DNA from: Rhodospirillales bacterium
GTDB taxonomy: Bacteria > Pseudomonadota > Alphaproteobacteria > Rhodospirillales > UBA2165
Assembly (NCBI GenBank): GCA_013204125.1
Contig: JABMOP010000405.1
Coordinates: forward strand, 1 to 10,406
Reading direction: 5' to 3'
DNA: 10,406 bases
Under the pieces are notes generated by a model. It was not told the origin of the DNA and did no database searches. It saw only the letters and a program-made list of their open reading frames with translations. Position 1 is the stretch's first letter. The number at the start of each line of letters is the position of its first letter. Of the stretch, positions 1 through 6,661 are shown piece by piece. Position numbers and translations under genes: made by a program.

Positions 1-363
1 GTCGCCGATGGCGATGGCGATAAACTAGAGGTACAATTGGCAAGGGCTTTTCGCGAAGGCCAATCTTCGATCGCCGTATTGAGGGCGGTCCTAAGACATT
101 TTCAGCGGCTGCATTTTGCCGCCGGTTTTGTTGCCGACGGCCAGTCGGTCGGACAGGCCATGAAACAGTTGCGCCCGCCCATTTTGTTCCTCTTCGCCGA
201 TCGCTTTATCCGGCAGTTGTCATTATGGAAATTGGGCCGCATGCGGTCGGCGCTTTCTGTCCTTACCGAAGCCGAGCGCGATTGCAAATCGACCGGCCTG
301 CCGGATGAAGCGGTTTGCCACCGGGCGCTGATGCGACTGAGCATGGCCGCCAGGCCATCTTAG
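1..363 (+). CDS. holA: DNA polymerase III subunit delta, C-terminal part (5' end outside window)
   Basis: HolA is the delta subunit of the clamp loader; it opens the sliding clamp so that it can be placed on primed DNA. The reading frame is open from base 1, so about 120 C-terminal residues of a protein usually near 340 residues are visible. What I recognise is the C-terminal helical domain: the block around 'QLRPPILFLF' and the end 'ERDCKSTGLPDEAVCHRALM' (residues near 53-115 of the visible part) match the alphaproteobacterial HolA ending. A TTG at 37 could be read as a start, but the frame continues upstream, so it is internal. The stop TAG (361-363) and the last six codons lie inside the first copy of a tandem repeat, so the final residues MAARPS may be repeat-derived. 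The gene converges on parB, 86 bp away. In many alphaproteobacteria holA sits beside parB, which supports the call. Confidence 0.85.
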   Translation, partial: VADGDGDKLEVQLARAFREGQSSIAVLRAVLRHFQRLHFAAGFVADGQSVGQAMKQLRPPILFLFADRFIRQLSLWKLGRMRSALSVLTEAERDCKSTGLPDEAVCHRALMRLSMAARPS

Positions 364-441
364 GGGATAAGTGCGCATGGCCGTCAGGCCATCTTAGGGA
401 TAAATGCACATGGCCGTCAGGCCATCTTAGGGGGCCATCTT
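342..441. repeat. Tandem 33-34 bp repeat with hairpins, about 2.7 copies
   Basis: Copies start at 342 (34 bp), 376 (33 bp) and 409 (about 24 bp, cut short), followed by a 9 bp echo GGCCATCTT at 433-441. Each full copy contains the inverted repeat ATGGCC-GTCA-GGCCAT: a 6 bp stem with a 4-base loop. Copy 1 differs within the hairpin by one loop base (GCCA instead of GTCA). The linker differs by one indel and two G/A changes. The array starts inside holA, supplies its TAG stop, and fills most of the holA-parB convergent gap. No T-run follows the hairpins on either strand, so they are not standard intrinsic terminators. They could still block 3' exonucleases or slow convergent transcription, or be members of a dispersed palindromic family; neither can be tested from this window. 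Confidence 0.85.
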
Positions 442-449
442 GCCAGAAT

Positions 450-1640
450 TTATTGTTCGTCCGGCTTGGCGCTCTGATCGGCGCTTGGTGTGTCACCTTC
501 GCCGCCCGCTTCTTCGATCAACTGGGCAAGATCATCATCGTTTAATTTAAGGTCGCGCGCAGCATCGAACTCAATCTCTTCGTCTTCATCCCAGGCTGCG
601 CCTTTTTCCATTTCGGCGATGGCGTCATCGACGTTATCGGATGGCAAAATATCGTCTGAGCCGTCGGCTTCTGGAAGTCCGGAAATATCTTCAGCGGCGG
701 CAGCGTTCAAATCATCTTCGCCGCAAAATTCTTCTGGTTGGGGATCTGCATTGCCGGCACCTAGATGGGCGCCTTCGGTCAGCCGATGCAGAATGTCGTC
801 CAACTGGTCCAGGGTATTATAATTCAACGTTAAGCGGCCGCCGGGATCACTGAATTCAATATCCACCTTAAGGCCGAGAAAAACAGAAAGATCTTTTTCA
901 AGCGATATGGTGTCGGCGTTTTTTTGCGGTGCTGTTTTTGTCGCGCCGCCACCGGCGGCAGATTTTTTATCTTGGCGTTTGACCAAGGCCTCGGTCTGGC
1001 GAACATTAAGGCCGCGGCGCACAACCCGCTTTGCCAATTGAAGGGGGTTGGTTGCACCGAGGACTGCCCGCGCATGACCGGCGCTCAGCTCGCCCGCATT
1101 AACCATGTCCTTAACCGCGTCCGGCAAACCGAGGAGGCGCATGGTGTTTGCGACATGGCTACGGCTTTTGCCGAGCATTTGCCCTAACGCATCTTGGGTG
1201 TGTGCGTGTTCGTCGATGAGCCGGCGATAACCTTCCGCCTCTTCCAGGGGCGACAGGTTTTCGCGCTGCAGGTTTTCGACCAAAGCAATTTCGAGGGCTT
1301 GAGAATCGTCCAACTCGCGGACGATGATCGGCACTTCGTGAAGTTGCGCAACTTGGGCCGCGCGCCAGCGCCGCTCGCCGGCAATAATCTCGAACCTGCC
1401 GGGCTGGTTGGAATCCCTTCTTACTATTATAGGTTGCAAAACACCGAGGCGCTTGATGGATGCGGCAAGCTCGCCAATTTCGGCGTCGGAAAATATTTGG
1501 CGCGGTTGATTGGCGCCAGGATGAAGCGCTTCAATCGGCGCCACTTCGCCGGGCCCGCCGGGCGCCACAGCATCCACATCGCTACCTAGTAAGGAATCTA
1601 ATCCGCGCCCAAGATTTTTTCGCTTACCGTCCTCTGCCAT
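450..1640 (-). CDS. parB: Chromosome partitioning protein ParB with long acidic C-terminal tail
   Basis: ParB is the CTP-dependent DNA clamp that loads at parS, slides onto flanking DNA and, with ParA, segregates chromosome origins. Numbering from the ATG at 1640 (396 residues): the N-terminal 'KRKNLGRGLDSLL' is the usual ParA-contacting start; the CTP-binding motifs are GERRWRA (about 88-94) and ENLQREN (about 122-128); a helix-turn-helix follows ('LGKSRSHVANTMRLL', about 156-170); then a basic linker and the dimerisation segment around 'LTLNYNTLDQLDDILHRLT' (about 270-288). Chromosomal ParB proteins usually end near here, at roughly 280-300 residues. This one continues for about 100 residues, in which roughly a third are Asp or Glu and only four are basic. 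A TTG one codon upstream (1643) could also start, but the ATG gives a TGATG junction with the parA stop, typical of coupled translation. Last gene of the minus-strand group. Confidence 0.95.
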   Translation of the reverse strand: MAEDGKRKNLGRGLDSLLGSDVDAVAPGGPGEVAPIEALHPGANQPRQIFSDAEIGELAASIKRLGVLQPIIVRRDSNQPGRFEIIAGERRWRAAQVAQLHEVPIIVRELDDSQALEIALVENLQRENLSPLEEAEGYRRLIDEHAHTQDALGQMLGKSRSHVANTMRLLGLPDAVKDMVNAGELSAGHARAVLGATNPLQLAKRVVRRGLNVRQTEALVKRQDKKSAAGGGATKTAPQKNADTISLEKDLSVFLGLKVDIEFSDPGGRLTLNYNTLDQLDDILHRLTEGAHLGAGNADPQPEEFCGEDDLNAAAAEDISGLPEADGSDDILPSDNVDDAIAEMEKGAAWDEDEEIEFDAARDLKLNDDDLAQLIEEAGGEGDTPSADQSAKPDEQ

Positions 1641-2458
1641 CAAACGACTGCCTGATTTTCCCGCTTGAGAACTTCACTGGCCAAATGAATATAGGCCTGA
1701 GAGCCGGCACAGGCGGTATCATAGAGCAATACCGGCTTGCCGTGCGACGGTGCTTCGGACACCCGGACGTTGCGCGGGATCACCGTGTCGTAAACCACAT
1801 CTCCGAAATAGGCGCGCACGTCGCTGGCCACGGCGCCGGATAGATTGTTGCGTCCATCATACATGGTCAGAACGATGCCCTGGATTTCCAGGTCAGGGTT
1901 ATAGGCCTTCTTAATCCGCTCAACCGTGCGCACCAAATGGCTGATCCCTTCGAGGGCAAAAAATTCACATTGCAACGGCACCAATACGGCCGCTGCAGCA
2001 ATCAATGCATTAACCGTCAACAAGCCAAGTGCCGGCGGGCAATCAATGAGTACAAAATCATAATCGTCAACTTGGTCGACTAGGGCCACCTTCAGCCGGT
2101 AGAGCCGTTCTTCCATATCGACCAGCTCGATCTCGGCGCCCGACAGATCCACTCCCGACGGCACAATCCACAGACCGGGTATGACGGTTTCATGGGTCGC
2201 TTGATCGAGCGACGCTTCGCCGATCAGCACATGGTAGGTATTGAGGACCCGATCATCTTGCGCGATGCCGAGTCCGGTGCTGGCGTTACCCTGAGGGTCG
2301 AGATCGATGACCAACACCCGCTTGCGCACGGCGGCCATGGCGGTCGCCAGGTTAATTGCCGTGGTGGTTTTACCGACGCCGCCTTTTTGGTTGGCAATGG
2401 CAATAATCCTCGGCGAAGCGCGCGTTTCGTTATTCGAGAGCATGTTCGTTACGTCCAT
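1640..2458 (-). CDS. parA: Chromosome partitioning ATPase ParA
   Basis: ParA is the ATPase that binds DNA non-specifically as an ATP dimer and is released by ParB, driving origin movement; its family also includes Soj and MinD. The 272-residue product shows the deviant Walker A motif KGGVGKTT (25-32), the A' motif with 'IDLDPQGNAS' (51-60), Walker B 'LIDCPP' (137-142) and the C-terminal 'SEAPSHGKP' (234-242), all typical of chromosomal ParA. Length is normal. The chosen ATG at 2458 lies 29 bp inside rsmG; a GAGGGG stretch sits upstream but somewhat far. Met6 at 2443 is an alternative start that would shorten the overlap to 14 bp, but it has no visible ribosome-binding site. The stop TGA overlaps the parB ATG by one base. 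The rsmG-parA-parB arrangement suggests one coupled transcript. Confidence 0.97.
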   Translation of the reverse strand: MDVTNMLSNNETRASPRIIAIANQKGGVGKTTTAINLATAMAAVRKRVLVIDLDPQGNASTGLGIAQDDRVLNTYHVLIGEASLDQATHETVIPGLWIVPSGVDLSGAEIELVDMEERLYRLKVALVDQVDDYDFVLIDCPPALGLLTVNALIAAAAVLVPLQCEFFALEGISHLVRTVERIKKAYNPDLEIQGIVLTMYDGRNNLSGAVASDVRAYFGDVVYDTVIPRNVRVSEAPSHGKPVLLYDTACAGSQAYIHLASEVLKRENQAVV

Positions 2459-3077
2459 GGATTGGCTCTAGCCCCTCAATGATGACCACGCGGCCGGTTG
2501 AATCCGTACCAGACGGCGTTATTTTAACCGCCATATGCCACCTTTTTTGCGATTCCGTCAATTCCTCATGTAATTTTGCGCCCTTTAAAAATACGCATTG
2601 GCCACCCGGCGCCAATAACGGGTATGCATATTCCAGAAGTTTATCCAAGGGCGCCAGCGCCCTAGCGGTAATGAGGTTGGCTTTGCTCGGGGGTTTAAAA
2701 TTTTCGATGCGCCCTTGAAAAATATCTACATTTGTATCGGTCGCGCGCGCCGCTTGTCGTAAAAAAACGCATTTTTTACCGACCGATTCGATTAGGGTAA
2801 ATTCTGTGATACCCATAATCGCAAGAACCATTCCGGGAAACCCGCCGCCGCTCCCAAGATCAAACTTCGGACCGGCGATGGATTTAACGGCTTCAAAGAG
2901 CTGCGCGGAATCAGCCAAATGCCGCTGCCATCCGTCGCCCATATCAGGGCCGACAAGATTGATCGAGCCCCGCCATTTGCAAAGAAGGTCCCAATAATCA
3001 GACAAGCGCTCGATTGTTTCACGTGAAACACCGGGAAGGGTATGTGTTGATTTCGGGTTTTTGGAAGCGGGTGCCAT
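2430..3077 (-). CDS. rsmG: 16S rRNA (guanine-N7) methyltransferase RsmG (GidB)
   Basis: RsmG methylates N7 of a guanine in the 530 loop of 16S rRNA (G527 in E. coli numbering), using S-adenosylmethionine; in several species its loss gives low-level streptomycin resistance. The 215-residue product has the family's SAM-binding loop 'DLGSGGGFPGMVLAI' (73-87), a following acidic residue in 'LIESVGKK' (95-102), 'ITARALAPL' (136-144) and 'LAPGGQCVFLKG' (155-166). Residues 17-21 (VSRET) are encoded by a perfect parS site, so the gene doubles as a ParB landing site. Only a weak GGA stands just upstream of the ATG. It follows mnmG after 61 bp and overlaps parA by 29 bp. Length is as expected. Confidence 0.96.
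   Translation of the reverse strand: MAPASKNPKSTHTLPGVSRETIERLSDYWDLLCKWRGSINLVGPDMGDGWQRHLADSAQLFEAVKSIAGPKFDLGSGGGFPGMVLAIMGITEFTLIESVGKKCVFLRQAARATDTNVDIFQGRIENFKPPSKANLITARALAPLDKLLEYAYPLLAPGGQCVFLKGAKLHEELTESQKRWHMAVKITPSGTDSTGRVVIIEGLEPIHGRNEHALE
3015..3030. promoter_or_regulatory. parS: parS site 1, inside rsmG
   Basis: TGTTTCACGTGAAACA is a perfect 16 bp palindrome identical to the widely conserved chromosomal parS consensus recognised by ParB. It lies in the rsmG coding sequence, covering codons 17-21 and the last base of codon 16. It is about 1.4 kb from the parB start codon, in the same gene cluster, so cognate recognition is very likely. Confidence 0.95.
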
Positions 3078-3097
3078 GATCCAGTATAGAACGAGAA

Positions 3098-3113
3098 TGT
3101 TTCACGTGAAACA
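3098..3113. promoter_or_regulatory. parS: parS site 2, upstream of rsmG
   Basis: This is a second perfect TGTTTCACGTGAAACA palindrome, in the 61 bp gap between mnmG and rsmG. It begins 83 bp from the first site, close to eight helical turns, so both would face the same side of the DNA. It sits 21 bp upstream of the rsmG start, where ParB loading could affect transcription of rsmG-parA-parB; that effect is inference. Confidence 0.95.
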
Positions 3114-3138
3114 CTTGGATTAGCTTAAGGCAAAATCT

Positions 3139-5031
3139 TTAAATCGGCGCACGGCCAAATTTGCGCACATGACCGAGTAAGGCGGTCAGGGCCGCAGGCG
3201 TGACGCCGGAAATGCGTGACGCCGCACCCAAAGACAAGGGCCTTTGAGCATCGAATTTTTGGCGTATTTCATTCGAAAGACCGCCAATCGAGCTATAGTC
3301 CAAATCATCCGGCAGGGCCAATTCTTCGTCTTTACGGAAGGCCCGAATGTCCCGCGCCTGGCGTTCCATATAGCCTGCATAGCGGCCCATGATTTCGATC
3401 TGCTCGGCAACATCGGGGGCCAGTTCAGCCAGTTGCGGCCAGACCAACGCAAGTCGATCCAGGTCGATTTCGGGCCGCGATAAGAGGTCCAAGATATTCT
3501 GGTGGACACCGTCTTGGGTAATATGAATTCCGTGTTTCGCGGCTTCCGATGGGGTAAGGGTAAGGGTTTCGGCGAGAGTCTTCGCGCGGTCCAGCCGGCC
3601 CATTTTATCCTGGAATTGCGCGCCCCGCTCGGATCCGACACTGCCCGCCAATAGGCCCAAAGGCGTCAACCGCATATCCGCATTGTCGGCGCGAAGGTGC
3701 AGTCGATATTCAGCTCGGGACGTAAACATGCGGTAAGGTTCCTGAGTGCCGAGGGTCACCAGATCATCGATCATTACGCCAATGAAACCTTGGGCGCGAT
3801 CGATAATAAAGGCGCCATCACCGGCGGCGGCACGGGCCGCATTTAACCCGGCCACCAACCCTTGAGCGCCGGCTTCCTCGTAACCGGTTGTGCCATTGAT
3901 CTGACCAGCAAGATAAAGTCCCGGAACGCCTATCAATTCGAGGCTGGGCAGCAATTGGCGAGGATCGACAAAATCATACTCAACCGCATAGCCGGGACGG
4001 ATCATCACCGCATCTTCGAGGCCCGGTATGGTTTTCAACAATGCCAGTTGAACGTCGCGCGGCAGGCTGGTGGATATACCGTTGGGATAGACCGTATCGT
4101 CGTCCAATCCTTCCGGTTCCAGGAAAATTTGATGGCGGCTGCGGCCTTTGAACCGCACCACCTTATCTTCAATAGACGGGCAATATCTGGGGCCGATACT
4201 TTCAATCTGGCCTGAATACAGGGGCGAGCGATCCAGATTGGCGCAGATCAGGTCGTGGGTTTCAGACGTCGTGCCGGTAATATAGCAAGGGATCTGCGGC
4301 ACCTTGATCTTATTGGTCATGAACGAGAAGGGCCGGGGCGGCGTATCGCCGTGTTGAGCATCGAGATCCTGCCAATGAATGGTACGGCCATCGAGGCGCG
4401 GCGGCGTACCGGTCTTAAGCCGGCCCATATTGAGGTTCAGGCGCTTAAGCGCATCGGCTAACCCAATCGAAGGCTTTTCATCCATCCGACCGGCCGGCGA
4501 CTGGTCCTCGCCCACATGGATTTTACCGCGCAAAAACGTGCCGGTCGTCAACACAATGGACCGCGCCGTCAGGCACCGGCCGTCATCCAAAACCAGCGCG
4601 CATATCCGGCCATCTTTATCGACACTTAAATCTTCGACACTGGCCGCCAGGATTTCCAAATTATCATACTCTGCCAAAAGCGCCTGTATAGCGTTTCGAT
4701 AGAGCTTGCGGTCGGCCTGTGCCCGGGGGCCTCGAACCGCTGGTCCTTTGCTTTTATTCAGCATGCGGAATTGGATGCCGGCCTGGTCGACGGCTGATCC
4801 CATGAGACCGTCAAGGGCGTCGATTTCGCGCACAAGCTGGCCTTTCGCCAAGCCACCAATTGCCGGATTGCACGACATCTCGCCGATGGTATCGGCGCGG
4901 TGGGTGACCAATAAGGTGCGGGCGCCGAAGCGCGCGGAAGCAGCCGCGGCTTCCGATCCGGCATGACCACCACCGACGATGATGACGTCATAGGCTTTGG
5001 CGGCACTGAAATTTGCTTGGTTAGTACCCAT
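3139..5031 (-). CDS. mnmG: tRNA uridine-5-carboxymethylaminomethyl modification enzyme MnmG (GidA)
   Basis: MnmG is the FAD-dependent partner of MnmE; together they add the (carboxymethyl)aminomethyl group at C5 of wobble uridine 34 in a subset of tRNAs, using methylene-tetrahydrofolate or glycine-linked chemistry. The 630 residues match the family length. Visible marks are the FAD-binding GGGHAG (20-25), 'EMSCNPAIGGLAKG' (51-64) with its conserved Cys54, 'NKSKGPAVRGPRAQADR' (92-108), the block 'KTGTPPRLDGR', and the C-terminal 'TSRAEYRLHLRADNADMRL' and 'SSIGGLSNEIRQK'. The ATG at 5031 is fixed by an in-frame TAG three codons upstream (5038-5040); no clear Shine-Dalgarno is visible. It is downstream of mnmE on the same strand with a 159 bp gap that holds a DnaA-box cluster, so it may have its own promoter. 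Confidence 0.98.
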   Translation of the reverse strand: MGTNQANFSAAKAYDVIIVGGGHAGSEAAAASARFGARTLLVTHRADTIGEMSCNPAIGGLAKGQLVREIDALDGLMGSAVDQAGIQFRMLNKSKGPAVRGPRAQADRKLYRNAIQALLAEYDNLEILAASVEDLSVDKDGRICALVLDDGRCLTARSIVLTTGTFLRGKIHVGEDQSPAGRMDEKPSIGLADALKRLNLNMGRLKTGTPPRLDGRTIHWQDLDAQHGDTPPRPFSFMTNKIKVPQIPCYITGTTSETHDLICANLDRSPLYSGQIESIGPRYCPSIEDKVVRFKGRSRHQIFLEPEGLDDDTVYPNGISTSLPRDVQLALLKTIPGLEDAVMIRPGYAVEYDFVDPRQLLPSLELIGVPGLYLAGQINGTTGYEEAGAQGLVAGLNAARAAAGDGAFIIDRAQGFIGVMIDDLVTLGTQEPYRMFTSRAEYRLHLRADNADMRLTPLGLLAGSVGSERGAQFQDKMGRLDRAKTLAETLTLTPSEAAKHGIHITQDGVHQNILDLLSRPEIDLDRLALVWPQLAELAPDVAEQIEIMGRYAGYMERQARDIRAFRKDEELALPDDLDYSSIGGLSNEIRQKFDAQRPLSLGAASRISGVTPAALTALLGHVRKFGRAPI

Positions 5032-5138
5032 AAGGCGCTATGTAGTCGCTGGTGGGGGAGGCGTCAACGCCTTGCTTCAAACCACTCTTCGGCCGCTCGG
5101 ATCGGCGCCGAGGTTGGCATCTATCGAGACCGAAATGA

Positions 5139-5189
5139 AATCAATATATAGTGGTTTTATCCCCATAATTATCAACAGATTGTGGATAA
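5139..5189. promoter_or_regulatory. Cluster of three DnaA-box-like 9-mers with adjacent IHF-like site
   Basis: TGTGGATAA at 5181-5189 is a perfect DnaA box (TTATCCACA on the minus strand). TTATCAACA (5169-5177) and TTATCCCCA (5157-5165) each differ from TTATCCACA by one base and lie on the plus strand. The three start at 5157, 5169 and 5181, exactly 12 bp apart. AATCAATATATAG (5139-5151) matches the IHF consensus WATCAANNNNTTR except at one base. The DNA on both sides is AT-rich. The cluster is upstream of mnmG and ends at the mnmE stop codon. It may be a DnaA-controlled mnmG promoter (TTGATA and TATATA lie on the minus strand here with a long 19 bp spacer) or an accessory or true replication origin site. 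The exact box is firm; the role is unproven. Confidence 0.5.
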
Positions 5190-5190
5190 C

Positions 5191-6525
5191 TCATTTCCCT
5201 ATGCAAAATTCGGCAAATATTTTATCCAATATTTCTTCGACATCGACGCGCCCGGTTATGCGCCCGATGGCCCGGATGGCAAGGCGCAAATCTTCCGCCG
5301 CCAGTTCAATCTCCGGTGCGCTTGTTACGCGGGCTAAGGCTTGGCGGCATTCTTCGAGCGCCAGGCGATGCCGGGTGCGGGTCAGGGCCGGACCAGACTC
5401 CAGCGCGCATTTTTCAATCACCCAATCGGTCAGAGCGCTAAGCAAGGCTTCGATGCCGTCGCCGGTTTTTGCTGAAACGCTGATCGGCGGCGCGGCCATT
5501 TCCGACCCAATGGCAAGATCGACACCGAGATCAGATTTATTAACCACGGCGATTGCCGCTTCGTCCAAAAGCGCCAATGTTTGTGGATCGGCGGCCGGCC
5601 ATTCGGCGCCATCGAAAACCACAATTTTTAAATCCGCACGGGTAGCGCGGTCCAACGCACGGCGAACGCCCTCGCTTTCAATTTCATCGCCGCCTTCGCG
5701 CAACCCAGCCGTATCGGCAAGGATGACCGGATAGCCGCCCAAATCCAAATGCACCTCGATCACATCGCGCGTGGTGCCGGCGCGCTCGGACACAATGGCG
5801 ACGTCGCGCTGGGCCAAATGGTTCAGGAGGCTCGATTTCCCGGCATTGGGCGGGCCCAAAATTGCAATGGAAAAACCTTCGCGCAGCCGCTGTCCACGCC
5901 CGCCATCATCTAAATGACCGGCGATTTCCCGGTCCAATTCGTCAACCGCGCTCAGCACTATTTCTTTTAAGCCGGCGGGCAGGTCTTCGTCTGAAAAATC
6001 AATTTCGGCCTCAAAATGGGCGGCAGCGGCAATCGCGCGGGCACGCCAATCTTCGTAAAGCGCGCCAAGCGCGCCGCTCAACTGCCTTTGCGCTTGGCGA
6101 CGCTGCGCATCGGTTTCGGCGTCGACCAGGTCGGCCAGGCCTTCGGCGGCGGTCAAATCCATCTTACCGTTCTCAAACGCGCGACGGGTAAATTCGCCGG
6201 GTTCCGCCGGGCGCGCACTGCCCATTCCGGCGACCGCGCCGCTCAGCACATCCGAAACCGCCCGCCCGCCATGCAGATGGAATTCAACCACGTCTTCGCC
6301 GGTAAAACTTGCCGGCGCCGGAAACCACAAAACCAGGCCATCGTCCAGTTTGTCGCCCCGCGCCGGATCAATAAGCCGAGCGCGCATGGCGGTGCGCGGC
6401 GGCGGCAACTCGGCGCCGGTCAAGGCACGGCAAATATCACCTGCCGCCGGGCCTGAGAGGCGATAAACGGCGACGCCGGCCTTACCTGCACCGCTTGCCA
6501 ATGCGAAAATTGTATCGGAAGTCAT
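5191..6525 (-). CDS. mnmE: tRNA modification GTPase MnmE (TrmE)
   Basis: MnmE is the K+-activated GTPase that works with MnmG to modify wobble uridine 34 of tRNAs. From the ATG at 6525 the protein has 444 residues, the normal size. The N-terminal folate-binding domain begins 'MTSDTIFALASGAGKAG' and includes 'FHLHGG' (82-87). The G domain shows G1 GPPNAGKS (224-231), G2 GTTRD (250-254), G3 DTAG (271-274), G4 NKSD (329-332) and a G5-like SAK (351-353). The protein ends in the diagnostic CIGK, whose Cys is family-conserved. An upstream ATG at 6561 would add 12 residues; the later start fits the family's N-terminus and has AGGG close upstream. It is the first gene of the minus-strand group and is divergent from yyaL. 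Confidence 0.97.
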   Translation of the reverse strand: MTSDTIFALASGAGKAGVAVYRLSGPAAGDICRALTGAELPPPRTAMRARLIDPARGDKLDDGLVLWFPAPASFTGEDVVEFHLHGGRAVSDVLSGAVAGMGSARPAEPGEFTRRAFENGKMDLTAAEGLADLVDAETDAQRRQAQRQLSGALGALYEDWRARAIAAAAHFEAEIDFSDEDLPAGLKEIVLSAVDELDREIAGHLDDGGRGQRLREGFSIAILGPPNAGKSSLLNHLAQRDVAIVSERAGTTRDVIEVHLDLGGYPVILADTAGLREGGDEIESEGVRRALDRATRADLKIVVFDGAEWPAADPQTLALLDEAAIAVVNKSDLGVDLAIGSEMAAPPISVSAKTGDGIEALLSALTDWVIEKCALESGPALTRTRHRLALEECRQALARVTSAPEIELAAEDLRLAIRAIGRITGRVDVEEILDKIFAEFCIGK

Positions 6526-6661
6526 TTTCCCTATCGCCGCCCTTATATCCAACCCACACACATTATAATCATTCTAATTCGCGAAATACTGTTTTCTTTT
6601 TCCTAGCCCGTGTTTATTTTAGGTTCACAATTTTCCCATAAAAGCCTAAGGATAATGATCA
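6526..6661. promoter_or_regulatory. Divergent intergenic region mnmE / yyaL with candidate -10 palindrome and ICE/Fur-like motif
   Basis: This 136 bp AT-rich spacer must carry the start signals for both divergent genes. ATTATAAT at 6562-6569 is a perfect palindrome that gives a consensus TATAAT in both directions, but I see no good -35 at standard spacing on either strand. Overlapping it, TTATAATCATTCTAA (6563-6577) matches the Irr/ICE half-sites TTAGAA-N3-TTCTAA at 11 of 12 positions, and a Fur-type 15-mer at about 11 of 14. In DNA this AT-rich such matches arise by chance, so the regulatory reading is tentative. AAGGA near 6648-6652 is the likely ribosome-binding site for the GTG start at 6662. 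Confidence 0.35.

Noticed and set aside
37..363. Separate 108-residue gene starting at TTG 37
   Set aside because: The same frame is open to base 1 and the translation is the C-terminal domain of HolA, so it is a truncated larger gene.
361..408. TTATCC-type strings on the minus strand of the repeat array as possible DnaA boxes
   Set aside because: They read TTATCCCCT and TTATCCCTA, each at least two mismatches from TTATCCACA, and fall in the repeat linker.
263..545. Small open frames on both strands across the tandem repeat, one encoding an 11-residue repeat (RWPDGH-type)
   Set aside because: The apparent peptide repeat follows from the 33 bp DNA repeat. The frames overlap the holA and parB ends and show no start signals or family resemblance.
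5060..5071. Small GGCG-TCAA-CGCC hairpin in the mnmG leader as an attenuator or terminator
   Set aside because: The stem is only 4-5 bp, no T-run follows on either strand, and there is no leader peptide or riboswitch pattern.
5222..5230. TTATCCAAT as a fourth DnaA box
   Set aside because: It has two mismatches at the conserved 3' end, breaks the 12 bp phasing, and is explained by the mnmE codons for its C-terminus.
4997..5734. A 245-codon plus-strand open frame across the mnmE-mnmG gap and the end of mnmE
   Set aside because: Most of it is antisense to the well-supported mnmE. The translation is Ser/Arg/Ala-rich low complexity with no recognisable domain, typical of a shadow frame in a GC-rich gene.
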